A DNA stretch of 64,000 nucleotides from Gymnothorax reevesii (taxonomy: Eukaryota; Chordata; Actinopteri; Anguilliformes; Muraenidae), in assembly GCA_029721435.1 (NCBI GenBank), contig CM056588.1, positions 40,503,430 through 40,567,429 on the forward strand. Reading direction: 5' to 3'. The first letter of the stretch is position 1; each line of letters opens with the position of its first letter. The position numbers and the translations under genes are program-made. This document shows positions 1 through 31,399 of the stretch, piece after piece. The notes below the pieces were generated by a model, which searched no databases, was not told the origin of the DNA, and worked only from the letters and a program-made list of their open reading frames with translations.

Positions 1-928
1 AAAAAAAAAAAAAAAACACACACATAAAAGACAAGTTCTCTCCCACCTCTCTTTGTGTGTGTGATGTGATAAATGTTTTGCGTGTGAGATAGATGGGTGA
101 GTCAGTGTGTTTTATATGCAGTCTGGCCTAGGTGTGCTGTCTTTATCAGAACCAGGCCTCAGCATGGCCGACTGCCATCTGCAACACAAGGGGAAAGAAA
201 CAAAGTGCACCGGTTTTTTTTCCTCCTCCTCCTTTTCTGATTGAAGTCTGGCCTGCCGCTAACGTACATGAAGTCTGCGATAGCGGCGGTATAGCGGGAG
301 TCGGCCCTCAGGGGCCTCTTTCCGGAGCATTCTCAGGTGTATTTGTCAGGATTCTGGCAAAAGATGAAGGGCGCTGTCCTCCTGCAATCCCCCTCTCCCC
401 TCCTTCCTTCATCCCTCTCTCCGGGCTAAAATCAGGCCCAGCTGAGTTATGAGTCCTGAGGATTACGGCTCCCAGCTTCAAACGGAGCCCCCTGCTAGGC
501 CAGCAATGCAAGCGCTACAGAGAAACAGGTGTGATGTGTGTGGATCTGTTCATGCCATCTGCAGAACAGCTAAATTACCAAAAACTCTAAATTTCACATA
601 ACTGCGCTGTGTATATGGGGAAGTGACTGCAGACATTATTTTACGCCCCATTTTTGAAGTTTCATTTCTGTGGAGAGACGTGCTTTGCCTAATCTCTGTT
701 CCAGACTCATTTCTCCCTCTCTCTTTCTCATTTCCTCCTTCCTTCTCTCTCCTCAATTCTCCCTTTTCCTGTTATCTCTCTTTCACCTCCTCTCAATCCC
801 CTTCTCTTTCTGTGTATTCCCATCTCTGTCCCTCTCTTCTCTATTTCCCCTCTCTTCCCCCTCTATTCCCCTCTCCTTCTCTCTCTCTCTCTCTCTCTCT
901 CCTTCTCTTCCTCTCTCCCCCACTACAG
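1..928 (+). other. LRP5 intron with extreme pyrimidine tract
   Basis: Intronic. It starts with an A-run (1-16) and has no recognisable element until about 705. From there to the acceptor at 928 the strand is almost pure C/T (CTCTCT and TCCC runs), over 200 bases long. The long open frames here are artefacts of that composition. Confidence 0.7.
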
Positions 929-19440
<18,512 letters not shown>

Positions 19441-19481
19441 CATCACACCTCCCCCCGAAAACAAGGACAAAACACCCTGCC

Positions 19482-19489
19482 TGTAAATA
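19482..19489 (+). promoter_or_regulatory. Pumilio-type element in the LRP5 3' UTR
   Basis: TGTAAATA, a full match to the UGUANAUA Pumilio recognition element, about 40 bases after the stop codon. A second exact copy lies at 19954-19961. Confidence 0.4.
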
Positions 19490-19953
19490 CGTCTAATTAT
19501 GAACAAATAAGATAATTCTATTTTATTAATTTCCACTAATTGCCATGGGTTTCTCTGCGGGTGGGCCGGAGAATTGTCCGGAGAGAGAGTGGGAAAGCGA
19601 GAGAGGGATGTGAGTTTGGGGTGTGGATCGAGAGAGAAGTAGTAATGGTCATCTGCAGATGAAGAGCACCAGGCCTTGTGAAATCTGTGTACAGTTTGAA
19701 ATGTATTTAAAACCTGAGTATTTGTTTTTTTTAAAAGCCCTTATCTGGTTTTAATAGTTTTTTAACGTGATCCGTGAACCTACCACGACACAAATGGAAG
19801 AGACCTCTGACGGAGACCGAGAGCGGAATGTGTTACTCTGCTTGGCTATCAGAGACCTGGTAGCTGCTGCCTTCAGAGAAAAAAAACTTAATTCCTGGTA
19901 AACCAGGGCAGTGGTGACTCTGATGATACCAAAGTCATTTCAAACACCAATAT

Positions 19954-19961
19954 TGTAAATA
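19954..19961 (+). promoter_or_regulatory. Second Pumilio-type element in the LRP5 3' UTR
   Basis: TGTAAATA again, inside an AU-rich stretch around 19,940-19,980. Two exact elements in one 3' UTR suggest, but do not prove, Pumilio control. Confidence 0.4.
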
Positions 19962-20490
19962 TGTACAATTTGTATTGATTACTGCCTTGACCTTTCTATG
20001 TGAATATGAAAGTCCCTAAGCATTTTTTTATGGTTTGTTCCGTCTTCACCAAAAGAGTGTTTGCTGCTATTGTACATAAAAATGTACATAAGTTTTTTTT
20101 GTTATTTTATTTTATTTTTGCTCAGACTTATGACCCGCCGCGTAAGATTCCAGTCCAGATGTGTAACAAATCATACAAAATGTGTTTTTGTATTGTAATA
20201 AGTTATTAATCCTTCATAGCAATTGTTATTTTGATTTTGTGTAGAACAAGTATATAAGAAAATGAGTGTATTCTGTTGGGGGGGGAGGGGAGGGGGGAGG
20301 GTGGAGAGAGAAATTGCATTTTTGAAGAAATGCTCTTGGAGGAACCGTTAAGGCCCACAGGAGCGACCGCACTCTTCTTCAGGGGCGAGTTCAGCTGCAC
20401 CTGAAAATATTAATTCTTATATGATATGGAATATTTAGCCCCTGGAAAAAGGGGTTGAATGTGCTGCCTGCTTTCATGCGGGAAGGTTCT

Positions 20491-20672
20491 GGAACAGTGG
20501 TTATCAAACTTCACTTCAGGGCACAACGGACAGATTTAAGTATTTGTTTTGTTCCTCCTCAAGCAGACCTGATTCAATACAACATGAGCCTGAGAGCGTG
20601 CTTTAGGTGGAATGCAAAAACCTCCTTGATTGGCTGTTGTGCCCTGAGGGCAGATGGGAGAACCAATCAACA
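20491..20672. mobile_element. Possible hAT-type MITE
   Basis: Imperfect inverted ends: cagtggttatcaaac...cttcagggca on the left, and gccctgagggcag...gagaaccaatc on the right. It lies in the presumed LRP5 3' UTR. Family assignment is tentative. Confidence 0.4.
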
Positions 20673-21246
20673 CCACTCAACCCGGGTAGCCATCCTGGAG
20701 GCCTCAGTGAGCCATATTTGATTCCCGGGCTGTGGTGATATGCGAGAGGAAGATGTTTCTCTCCATTCCATCTGTGCAAACTCCCAGAAATTCCAGCAGG
20801 GGAGGAAGGGTTATTCTAGATGTTTCTGAATGTTGGACATTTTTAGTGAGTGTCCTCTCCATGGATAAGCTAAGACAACTGGACCACTGTGGATGAATTA
20901 TCCTTGAGAATGCACACGCATCCAATCATGCATATACACATACACGCACACGCACACCAACACCCTTTTGCATTTTAAATGCAAATCACACAATCTTACT
21001 CTCCCAAATTGAGTTTATTTTGAGATTTAATTGCTCATGCAAGGACCCACAATTAGTGAAAATTTCTCCATTTAGAATTGTTTTTTTTTTTCCATCAAAT
21101 AGCCTGGTGTGTTTTTCATTTGGTCTCTCTGAAACTCTCCTGAATTTGTGTTTTCGCTCTGTGGTCCCCACACCTGACACTTAATGTCAAGGTCGCTAAA
21201 TGAACGTTGCTAGCAGTTGTGTGCACCCCTGTGAAATTCTCCAAAT

Positions 21247-21252
21247 AATAAA
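21247..21252 (+). promoter_or_regulatory. lrp5: Candidate proximal poly(A) signal of LRP5
   Basis: Canonical AATAAA about 1.8 kb after the stop codon. No strong GT-rich element follows it directly, so it is weaker than the distal candidate. Confidence 0.3.
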
Positions 21253-21981
21253 GCACTTACTTGTGAAATGTACTACAGGACATACTCTGACGGAGGAGAT
21301 GCACGCGTAAAGCGTACTGCTGTGTGGCATCTGGAAAGGCTGTTTTGACGCGTCGTCTAATGACACTGTTTCCTTTCTCTTAATCCCAGGCAGGGCTGCC
21401 GACTTCGGGGAGGGATAATTTACCTGGTTTCTTCAGGCAAATCCTGGTGCTCTTTAACAAGCACAGCAGTAGGAGTGGAATTATTGGCAGGAAAAAACAC
21501 TGAAAAGTGTTTGTTTAAAAATGCCCAATTATAAAGGCGGGGAGCATTAAAGTCACAGTTGACTGGTGCCGTTTCTTTAAACGGGGAGCTGTGGAGATGA
21601 GCTTCTTACACAGTGTCCTGTCTGTGGTCTTCGCATTCGTGATGTCAGCTTTAATGATAAGGATGATTGTTATGGTGGAAACTGGTGTTGAGCATTGATA
21701 ACATCCATTAAATAGTTTCTGGTTCTGTCCATACTGCTGTGGTTCGTTGATTAATATCTTGGGGTGTGGCTGATTGGGTAGGGAGGCCACCTATAGCAGG
21801 ATATATGCCTGAATTCAATATGCCCATGGGAGGAGCCCAGTACCATCACCGTCCACTGGTGGCTTCAACTGCTGGATGATTCAACTTCCGAGTTGAGCTG
21901 TCTGCACCTCGTCTCATGTACAAACACATTGTAAAATCTATCCCTTTGTGACAATTTTTGTATTAAAACAATTTTTTATAT

Positions 21982-21987
21982 AATAAA
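21982..21987 (+). promoter_or_regulatory. lrp5: Candidate distal poly(A) signal of LRP5
   Basis: Canonical AATAAA in an AT-rich context, followed within about 20-45 bases by GT-rich sequence (ctggtgtggctatgtg). This is the usual layout of a vertebrate cleavage and polyadenylation site. Confidence 0.5.
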
Positions 21988-23054
21988 GGTTCTATTTTAA
22001 GGAAAGCCTGGTGTGGCTATGTGATTTTTATTCTGGCTGATCTAATTGAGGGCCCTTCATTGATGTGTTAAGACTGCCATCAGCATAACATTAGTAAAAT
22101 CTAAGAAACTAAGAGCTCGATTGACGTTTCTTTGGATATGTAAATATGATCACCAAATGTAGGTGTTGGGTGTTGTCCTGCCTCTCTAAGGAATACATTC
22201 TTAAGGGGAGAGTGAACCAAAATACGTGCTTACCAGAATGCAACAACAGTGTTCAGTTGAGTGCAGATTTTCACCCGGTGTGCGCACATTCACTTACGGT
22301 AACGATACTCCAAACTACAGCAGTTGTTGATCACTTGCACCCCCTACGGGTCAGTTTAAGCAAGGAGTCTACAGACTATGGTAGTGTAAGAAGGAACAGT
22401 CAATAAAATTGGTTTTTCAAAAATTGCGAATTTCTGCAACCGCAAGAGGTTCTCGAATATACAGTCTTAAATGCAGACATAAATATTAGGCTGACTGGTC
22501 CAGTAGTATGCGAGAACAGCTGTGGACCGGTACATGGATGCGTGCTGGTGCTCCGATGACCAAACGCATGATCCCTTCCAGGCTTTACGCCTGGCAGAGA
22601 GAACCAGTTTTTGCAATGATAAACTGCATAGAAAAATTAGGGGTGAGACGTTTAATTTTATGAATAGTAATATATCTCAATTATCAGTTTTTTTTTTAAA
22701 TTATTATTTAGCGTGTGCGTCTCTCCTTGAAAATAGTGATCTTGAATGATGGGGAAATATTGAGTATCATGAAAGTTATAAGCTTTCAGGTTTATTCTTG
22801 AGAATAGTGTAAATGCATTAGCAGTAGGCAATATTCTGTCCCAATATTAAGACTAACCTTCTGTAGCTGATTCTCTCTTGTTCCAGAATTTGAGATATGA
22901 TCATTTTTAAAGAAACTTTCTCGCACCAACAGTACTTGCGTGCAGTATACTTCTGGATTTCTGAATATGCAATAATTTGAATAATGTTTTTGAAAATATA
23001 TAGATACATCAGTGCTGAGGACCCAAGTTGAATTTTATGTATTTTTGAGTTAAT

Positions 23055-23605
23055 ATACACTGCTTGGCCAAAAAAAAAAAAGTCACCGTTTAGAAATTGA
23101 ATGAACACATTCTGTAATTGGACTGGGGTTATTGATATGTTTCAGCTGGTAGGCTAATAATCATTTTTACCCTGACTGATGAAGCGCGTCGCGACTCATT
23201 TCCTTAAAAATCATGACGGAAGACACATCCCTTGATGGTGGGAAAGATGTTACAGTATTTCGGAACAGGCAAGTTATTGGCCTGTAATTAGCAAAGAAAA
23301 CCATGAATGACAAAAACAAGTATGAGGAGTCATTTTCACAAACAAATTTGCCACCACAAAGTCTTGACCTTAAACACATTAAAAGTTATTGGGATGTGCT
23401 CAAGAAAGACCATCGAGTGGTTCAACCATTAAGTCGAGAAGACGTGATCTAGGCCAAAAATCATGGCATTTCTGATCGAAAATAAATGTTCTGGCATTGC
23501 ATATAGTTGTCAAAACAATGATGACGAATATGTACTGTAATCAAAGCTACAGGGGTTACAACTGAATATTTCAGTGCGCGACTTTTTTTGGCCGGGCAGT
23601 GTATG
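23055..23605 (+). mobile_element. Tc1/mariner transposon remnant
   Basis: Terminal inverted repeats tacactgcttggccaaaa (from 23056) and ttttggccgggcagtgta are both flanked by TA. Inside, plus-strand sequence around 23350-23414 reads QSLDL...YWDVLKKD, the remains of the D34D/E transposase C-terminus. At about 550 bp it is internally deleted. Confidence 0.8.
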
Positions 23606-23627
23606 TAACAACAAGCATTCAGAGAAT

Positions 23628-23862
23628 TCATAGTCTCGCCCATAGTTATCCGCCAACATGATGACCTTGACCTTGACCTTTGACCTATGACCTTCAAATT
23701 TATGTCATGCCGAAAGACTCTCACAAGGAACCCGCCTGTGTAATATGAAGGCAATCGGCCACGCGGTTCCAGAGATATCAGTCCGGAAAGACACACACAC
23801 ACACAGACACACAAAGCGATTACAATAGTCTCGCGAAACCCCTTCGGGGGCTCGACTAATAA
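23628..23862. repeat. Repeat with nuclear-receptor half-site array
   Basis: Bounded by tagtctcgccc and by a hairpin tagtctcgcgaaacccc-ttc-gggggctcgacta. It contains five TGACCT half-sites in 32 bases (23662-23693) and a short CA run at 23793-23813. The terminal hairpin is related to that at 13769-13797. Confidence 0.5.
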
Positions 23863-24684
23863 ATCCTAAAAATGTTGCGGCTTGGCAGATAGAGGATCAC
23901 TTTTTTTGCCTTTATTAGGCGCAGCTCTACAGCATCTTAATGTAGACTTTCCGGCATATTTGCCCAAATGCTGAACTTGTTCAATGAATTTGGGACTTTT
24001 CCAGATCAAGAACCTGCGAAAGTAATTTTGTTACCTCATAATTTCCTTGTGAATGTCACTAAAAATTGATCACTTCTTGTGCTTTACATCCAGTAGGGCC
24101 ACAAAATCAAAATCTAATGTATTGTTGCAGATCAAAATTGAGAATTTAGATGCTGGCAATTCCATTACTGTAAAAGATAGAGACGTTCCATGCCAGATTC
24201 TTAAAGTCAGGGCAGGAATTTGCCATTGTGCGAAACTTAAGCTGTCAATCATCAATATTTCAAAAGATAGAAGCGTCCAAAAATGCTTCTAACTTTACAG
24301 CACAATTTACGAGTGACCAAAGTTGGTGAGACGTTTTTTAATGACTATATCTCTGAAACTAAGAAGAATTTAGGGCTAAAACTTGGGGTTCTTCCTAAAA
24401 CATGTCAAGGGATTTTTAGGACTTTTTTTCAGAAGAAATCAAGACCACCCTCTGAGGCGAGTGTGTGAATTGATATGTAATGACCCCCGAACCAACTCAA
24501 ATGCACACAAAATCTGAAAATGCCCATCCAAGTCATGCATTCACAAAAAAGGTTACCCCAAATATTTTTAATGCCCGTAAGCCATACTCTGGCCCTCATG
24601 TCTGTATACCCCCACTCCAATAAAGGTCAAAATGTTTTTGGAGTATATGTAATCCGCACCAATTGAAATATTGCTCTTCATTAT

Positions 24685-24768
24685 AATTGAAGCACTGATT
24701 ACTAAAACCCCGCAAGTCAAGTCAAGTCAAGTGTGACTTATGGGGTTTTAGTAATAGGTGCTTCAATT
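24685..24768. repeat. Small near-perfect hairpin element
   Basis: The arm aattgaagcactgattacta plus aaacccc pairs with ggggttttagtaataggtgc plus ttcaatt around an AGTCA-repeat loop. At 84 bp it is probably a minimal MITE. Confidence 0.6.
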
Positions 24769-27700
24769 CCGTCGCATTCTTTGAACAGACAGCCTACGAC
24801 TCTGCCAGTTTTGAATGTGACTATGCGCGGTTTCTCACTGACTTACATAACTCGGGCCTGGATTGAGTGCTGATTTTAAGGTAAAAAGTAAACCCAGCGG
24901 AGCTTTTGCGTGCCTCTAGCCCCGGGCTGCAGGCCCCTGCTTCAGCTTTTTCGCGAGGGTGGTCTGAGATGTGCGAGTATATTTGCTTTCGATTAACCTT
25001 GATCCTGTCGGACAGGATGCTGTTTGGCATTTTAAATAGAAACTGATTACATTTCATTTGTCAGATCTGTTTCAGCACCTGCTGCCTGTATCCCCGTGAT
25101 GCATCTGTGGACCAATATCTCCGTTTAGAAGAGCAGTACAGTTAATACGGAGAAATTTGTCAACATATCATTAAATACGATTCATCGATTAGCGTTGCTT
25201 TTAACTGACGTGGGAGTCCCTGCAAACACTGTTGTTGATTTCGGACAGTTTTGTGCGCTAAGATACGCTGTGCTTCTTCTATTACAGCTGCGTAGGTCGC
25301 GGCGATTACCCATGCACATGCGAATGTCAGTCACAGACGTCAAGTGCACATCTGCACGAGTGCACAGAATAGCTCTGTTTCCACAAGCAGACCAGCATAA
25401 GTAACACCCAGCCAACTGGAGTCTCAGACAGTGTGGTCCGAGAAATTGTTTCACTCTGCACCTATTAAGTCCTACGAAATTTAATTGGTAAATACTGCCC
25501 TCGTGTGGACAAATTTGTAGTAATGCAGAATCTTCCTAATTATCTCTTGTATGCGGTAAAATGAGTGCTCATTTGTACACTTTATTTTATGATGAACAAC
25601 CAGTCGAGTGAGAATTATACCAACGCCTCCTCGGTTTATTGTATTTTTTTTCTTGTTTAGTTTGTAACTTAAATCACTAATTTCCCACATGCTAATGATT
25701 TTGTTTTGGTATTCCACGGACTTCAATCTGTTCCATGCCAGGGGTGGTTTCAAAGCAAAGCAGTTTATACATGCTCCTAAGCACTAAGCTAGCATGCTCT
25801 ACATACCACTGACAAGAAGAGCATGACTTTTGAAGTGAACCACCTCGCCATATATTTTTTGCATGACTCACTTCTCTTACTGGTAAAAATCCATCCGATG
25901 GCTTGTCCAATTCACGCTCCTGCAGCTAGTATACCATGCTTTTGACCACAAAATGTAACCCAGCTTAATTTGAAACTAATTGGCCAATGCACTTGTCCCC
26001 AGTGGAACACAAAGAAACTTGATTTTTTCAATTTTAAGTTTACTGAATGTTCAAATCACTGTACAAAAATTATCTTGTGAATAGTTTCTTCCCTGAAGGA
26101 TGCACAAGGGTCTCTTCCCCAAGTATCTGCGGCCTGAAGTGCCTTTGAGTCTACCTCAGGAAGTCTCCATTCCACAGCTAATATTGCGCCGACACTCTTT
26201 CCCTGAGCTGTCACTCACTGAGGAGCAGGGGTGTGGTATGGGTGGGCGGATTCTTACGTGGAGGCATGGCCTTGGGGCGGAGCCAGTGGGGTAAGGCGGT
26301 ATCGCGGCAGACACAGTGTCCCCACATGCCCTATGACCCGGGGCAACACAGGGCGGGGCCAGAACAGGTTAGCAGACGACCAGGGGAGAGCAGGTGAGGC
26401 AGGTTACAGCAGGTAAAACAAAGGTACTGCTCTGTATGTATATGTGAGCACGTATGAGCGTGTGCGTATGAGTGCATGCATGTATGAGCACGTGTATGTA
26501 TATGTATGTGCATGCATGTATGTGTTTGTATGTGTGTCTATGAGTGCGTGCATGTATGAGTGTGAGAGTATGGGTGTGTGCAAGAGTTCAGGTTTGGTGT
26601 GTGTGTGTCTTTTACATTGTATGCGGCCTGCAGGTGTAAAATGCTTTGAGAAAAGAGGCGCCTGTGGGTGAGGTGGACACGGGGGATGTCACAGTGCCAT
26701 AGGGACAAGATCCCCACCACAGCCAGGCTTCTGAATCTTCGGAGGAAATGCCACACCTCCACTTATACATTTTCTCTTTTCAGGAAACTATTGTTGTGTC
26801 ACGTCACACCCGCTCATTCTGTACTGTGGTACTTTAGTCCAGACAGTCCCTGACTGGGTTTGAGATCAGAATCTCAATTAAAAATAAGGAAATGCCTGAT
26901 GAGGTCTTTTCAGTGGGTGATGTCACTTCCTTAATTGATCGACTGTTAATGTAGGTGACCTTTGACCTCGTATCCATTGCTGTGGCAGGATTGAAGAGCT
27001 CCTGCGTGTGAGGTAGGAGGGATTAAGCAGCTGAGTCCTCTGTGTTGTTCTCATTAGCTGGGATTAAAAACTCTGTTGCAGGCACCAGAGCCAGTCTCAA
27101 AAACCCCGTTTAGCAAATGCAATTCTTGCACTTGTCAACGCGCTTAAAAATTCATGGTGAGCTTGCAAGGTTTTCTTCGGACTCTGAAGTGGTTCTGTCA
27201 GTCATAAAAAGTACATAACCTGAGTCATTACTGTATGGCAGCACCAGTGGCCACCCCTGGTCCTGTGGAGTCGCAGTGCCTGCGGTTTTTGTAGTTACTC
27301 CACACTAAATTGATCAATTAAAGTAGATTATTTCACAGTTAACCCTTTGGGTCCCTGAGCACCAAATGGCACTAGCACCTTATTTAGGTATGCTAGCATC
27401 AGTTTGGGCTTGGGACTTGAAGGGTTAACTTAGCTCACCTGAGGTCTGGTTTAAGGTGGAAGATGAAAGCAAAAATCTGTGCACCCTGTGGGTCTCCAGA
27501 ATCAGCGGTGACCACTGCAACTGTAATGTACTACAGAGAGTGACTGTTGGGATGGGGCGTGAGGGGTTACGGTAAAGGATAAGAGAAAATGATCAGAGGA
27601 GAAAGAATCCTGCTTCGCTAACTATGCAAACTACATCCTTAAACAACTACCACGACTAACCCTGGTATTGAGTCAACAATTTTTTTTTTTTTAAAGATTA

Positions 27701-28627
27701 TTTTCTGAGATTTTCTCCTTTGTTAGATAGTTATTCAGTAGAAAGTGACAGGAAAGGGGGGGGGGAAGAATGGGGAAGACATGTGGCAGATGGCCCAATC
27801 CTGAATCAAACCTGCAGGAAGGACATTGCCTTTTTATGTTGCGTGTGCTCAGACCGATGTGCCACCGGGAAGCCTCCTGAGTTAACTTTTCAGGCATTAA
27901 TATTGGGGGGGGGGGGTGTTTCATGAGCACTCTGTGGAACTGATTGTACTGATTTTTTATAAAATAAAATGAAACAAAACAAAACAAAAGAAACTAAAAT
28001 GACTGCCACAGGATAGTAAAGACAGGCTTCACCGATGGGGCGGGGCCCAGGCAGGGTGCGGGTCCAGTGAAGTCAGCAGGAAAGCCCCTGGCAGCCCCAG
28101 AGCTCAGGTTGCTCATGGTGTTTTGGATGTTCCTTGAATCTCAGCTCAAAAAAAGAAAAAAGCCCAGGGGGACTTCTCCCAGATTGCAGCCAAGCTCACT
28201 GAGGCCCAGATTCACTCACACCTTTGTCAAGTGCAAAACCTTTGAGCACTCACAATACTAGAAACATCGCCAGTGAAAGGTGCTGCAAAACATATAATCC
28301 TTGCCAATCACTGGTCATGTTATTGGTTAAGCAGGGACAAAATGATTTTGCGCAAGTAGAAGGTTTGAATGAATCAGGCTCTGGGACTTCTGGCTCCTGA
28401 TGCGTTTGTGGAGCCCTCAGGTACTCAACCCTTCCCCCCACAACACATTGTTATGGACCTGGCAGTTTTTCAGTCCTGCTCTGAATCCACATACTTCCTC
28501 TTTTTGTGATCACTACATTCACTCAACACACGCATGAGCAACACTCCTGTACCATTCTCATACTAATGGGCTCCACTTTAACCACCATCTCATCAGCAAT
28601 TCTCCATCATTATACATTTTCATTTTC

Positions 28628-28652
28628 GGGGGGGGGGGGGGGGGGGGGGGGG
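28628..28652. repeat. Poly-G run of 25
   Basis: Uninterrupted G tract, G-quadruplex prone and unreliable in sequencing; the length should not be trusted. Confidence 0.8.
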
Positions 28653-31276
28653 TTGGAGTGGAGATGGTAGACACACAGGGTCTCTGAACTGTACAAATCT
28701 CTACCTTGTAAAATTTGTGTCCTATTCCACATGCAACTAAAGATGTATGGTCAGTGACATCACAAGGATCAGAGCACTCAGTCTTACAGTGAGTTATCAC
28801 CAAACCAGCACAAGCCAGAACTGTTCATTTTAACTGCAAAATACAGCTGTCTTATTGTTTTTGGCTAATAATTTCACCTTTTGAATATGGAAAAAGCTCA
28901 AGATTTTCGACAGATGCTCAGAGACCTGAGAACAAGGTCTGTTTTTATTAAGGGTCCCGGGGTCGGTGTACTGTTATTCAAGGTCACATTTCCTCTGTCC
29001 ATATCTGAATCCTCCGGTTTGAGCCAATATGCGAAATTGATCTGAGGACAGCTGTCCTTCTCAGAGAGGCTTAATAAATATGGGCCCAGATGTCTGTCAC
29101 TGATTCCAAAGGACCGGGGCTCCTCTAGCCGCTTCCCGCACGTGCAGGATTGACACTAATCTACAAAGAGGACAGCCAAACAAACATTCATCCAAATAGG
29201 CCTCCTATACATTTTCATCTCAAAAGCATGAAGATCGCTCCCATATAACCTGCAGAGAGCAGATATAGGGAAAATCATGCCCTGAATAAGTCTTACAAGT
29301 TTCTCAGCACTCAATAAATAGTGAATATTTGCCCATATGGCACACTGCGTTCCATCTCAGTTTGATTTCGTTGTTTAAAATATATACTGTCCCATTCGAC
29401 TGTTTTTTTGTTTTTTTTTTGGAACAATGTTTTATTGTGCGGATGATGTCAATGGACTAAATTGATCGCCGAAGCCTCTCCTGAATCCAGTCGTGGTTCA
29501 CTCAGCAAGAGGAAAGAAAACAGATCACTATCCAGTTGGAATGGTTTTTAATCTATGTATACAGCAAAACAATGTCCAACCTTTGTTGTGATTACCATTG
29601 CGACGACTGGCACGCGCATTTTACGCGTACACTGCTCGGTAATCCCCGTGTCGCTCGAGCCATGCACAATCTCGAGGTCAGACTGCAGACCCAGTTCGCT
29701 TCGCTGCACAGAGTGCGTTCAGCCTCGTGGACGGTGCTGTCACACGGCTATACCCCACCCTCCGCCAGTGCTTCTAACAAACACGATCCTGACCTCAATT
29801 TCATGAATGGGTGAAAGGCAGGAGTCGGGATATCAGTAAGGGTCGATACGTGCCAAAGATTATTTTATAGGCGAGTTCCTCCATGGCTTTGTCATAATAA
29901 TAATTTCTCAATCGCTTTGTCACAATAATAATAATAAAAATAATAATAATAAATGCCACGTTTCGCATGCTTCTTGAACGAGCATTTTGAGGTCAGATTT
30001 ATTTATTTATTTTGTTTGCCATCGTTTGTTTTCTCCATAAAGACAGATATATCTTTGTCAGTTTGTCTATGCTATCGCAGCACGCTAGAAGGCAACTGCA
30101 TTGCGCAGTAAATTCCATAACGTAGTGATCAAGGCATATTTAAACAACCAGAGCCTAAATTCTTCATGGAACTCCCACCACCCAACAAGCGAAGTGTGAG
30201 GTCCCATATATTTACTGATATTGCTCATAAAGTGGTCATTATACATCAAGTAACTGCAGATAAGAATGACTTCAATTAATGGTAGGAATAATTTGCATGC
30301 AAACCAGTTATCCGTTTCTATTACATTCCCTCAGGCCACAGCCTGGTTGAATAAGTCCATTATTTTAAGTATTATGTGTCGGCTAACTTTAAAGCCAAAT
30401 GTAAATTAACCCGTAGTGATATATGATTAGTGTACCATCAACTAAAGCAGCCAGCAGGGTTTTGTGAAAATGAGCACCGTCCTGCGAGAACACAGCAAGC
30501 TATTTTCAAGCAGAAAAATCATACCGCAGCCAAATCTGAACAACTGCTCAAGCAGCGCCAGCACACAATAGATAGCCCAGGTCCAAACGACCCCACGAAG
30601 TTTGAAGCACAGCAGGCCGCAGTGACTAAATTTCGCCATTTATGTATCTACTGTGCGCAGCTTGGCGAATCGGACATACAAACGAATTGCATTATCCCCC
30701 TGTCAATCGGAGTGACGTCTTTTTGTTGCTGGGCGTCGAAAACACCCGAGGAAAAAACGTTCGCAGCGAATCCAAAGCCACGCAGGGTGGGACGTTGAAA
30801 GTTGGTCGACTGATGCAATTTTTTTGCATTTAGGAAGTATTTAACTGCAGAGTTCGGAGGTAACATCATAATGTTGCTCGGGGCCTGATTTGAATCGGCA
30901 ACATCTTCAGTCCCACGCTATGAAATGCTTCGGAAAGCATTTTCGCTTACTTTTCCTCTTTCTTTTGCCGAATGATAGCGGACTTGACAGACATCAGTAC
31001 AAGCCAACCAGGTGTCAATAAATAAATCTGTGTATGAAAATAACGCCATGTTGGCGCAATTGTAGTCAATAATCATAAGTAAGTGCAGTTAGTCTGCTCC
31101 AAAATGGCCACCCAAAGGCAAGAGTTTCAGGTTCAGAGTTGTCCCACCTATCCTGTAACCAGTCGCATTGAAGAGAACTTGGGAGTAGATTGGGCTTTAT
31201 TATGTGAACGACACTCAGACTGTCAAATCATAACCAGGAGAGCACAAGCAGTATCTTTGACTGACGCGGATTGTAG

Positions 31277-31399
31277 CCAATGGCTACTCTATAGAATGCT
31301 TGACTGACAGGTGAACCAGCTCTGTGGGGGAAGGGGTCGTTGAAGTTGATAGAACCGCCATCTTGAAAAGTCTGTGCTGATGATCTGCCTTTTCCCGCC
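31277..31399 (+). promoter_or_regulatory. ppp6r3: Putative PPP6R3 core promoter
   Basis: Three housekeeping-type sites lie close together: a CCAAT box at 31277-31281, a YY1-type CCGCCATCTT at 31355-31364 and an E2F-type TTTCCCGCC at 31391-31399. There is no TATA box at a suitable distance. YY1 sites of this orientation often sit just after the start of TATA-less genes, so transcription may begin near 31,340. This is inferred from motifs only. Confidence 0.42.

Larger units (their letters stand above)
19441..22005 (+). other. lrp5: LRP5 3' untranslated region and 3' end (extent inferred)
   Basis: No continuing coding sequence is seen after the stop. Two AATAAA hexamers fit the end of the transcript, at 21247-21252 and 21982-21987. 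The second is followed by a GT-rich stretch as expected downstream of a cleavage site, so it is preferred. The stretch includes AU-rich segments, a G-rich run near 20278-20303, and a probable MITE at 20491-20672. The exact end needs RNA data. Confidence 0.5.
22006..31270. other. Intergenic region between LRP5 and PPP6R3
   Basis: About 9.3 kb with no convincing exon. It contains a Tc1-like remnant (23055-23605), a half-site-rich repeat (23628-23862), a small hairpin element (24685-24768), ATG/TGTATG simple repeats (26430-26570), a 25-base G-run (28628-28652) and an AAT-type microsatellite (29915-29952). The remaining unique sequence could hold enhancers, but nothing identifies them. Confidence 0.6.

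Noticed and set aside
23830..23870. Possible Helitron 3' end (hairpin followed by CTAA and T)
   Set aside because: A related hairpin at 13769-13797 lacks the CTRR-T ending and no 5' TC start was found, so the resemblance is probably chance.
29536..29814. CpG-containing open frames between the genes
   Set aside because: No splice sites, no homology I recognise, and two overlapping frames of equal quality. Nothing supports a gene.
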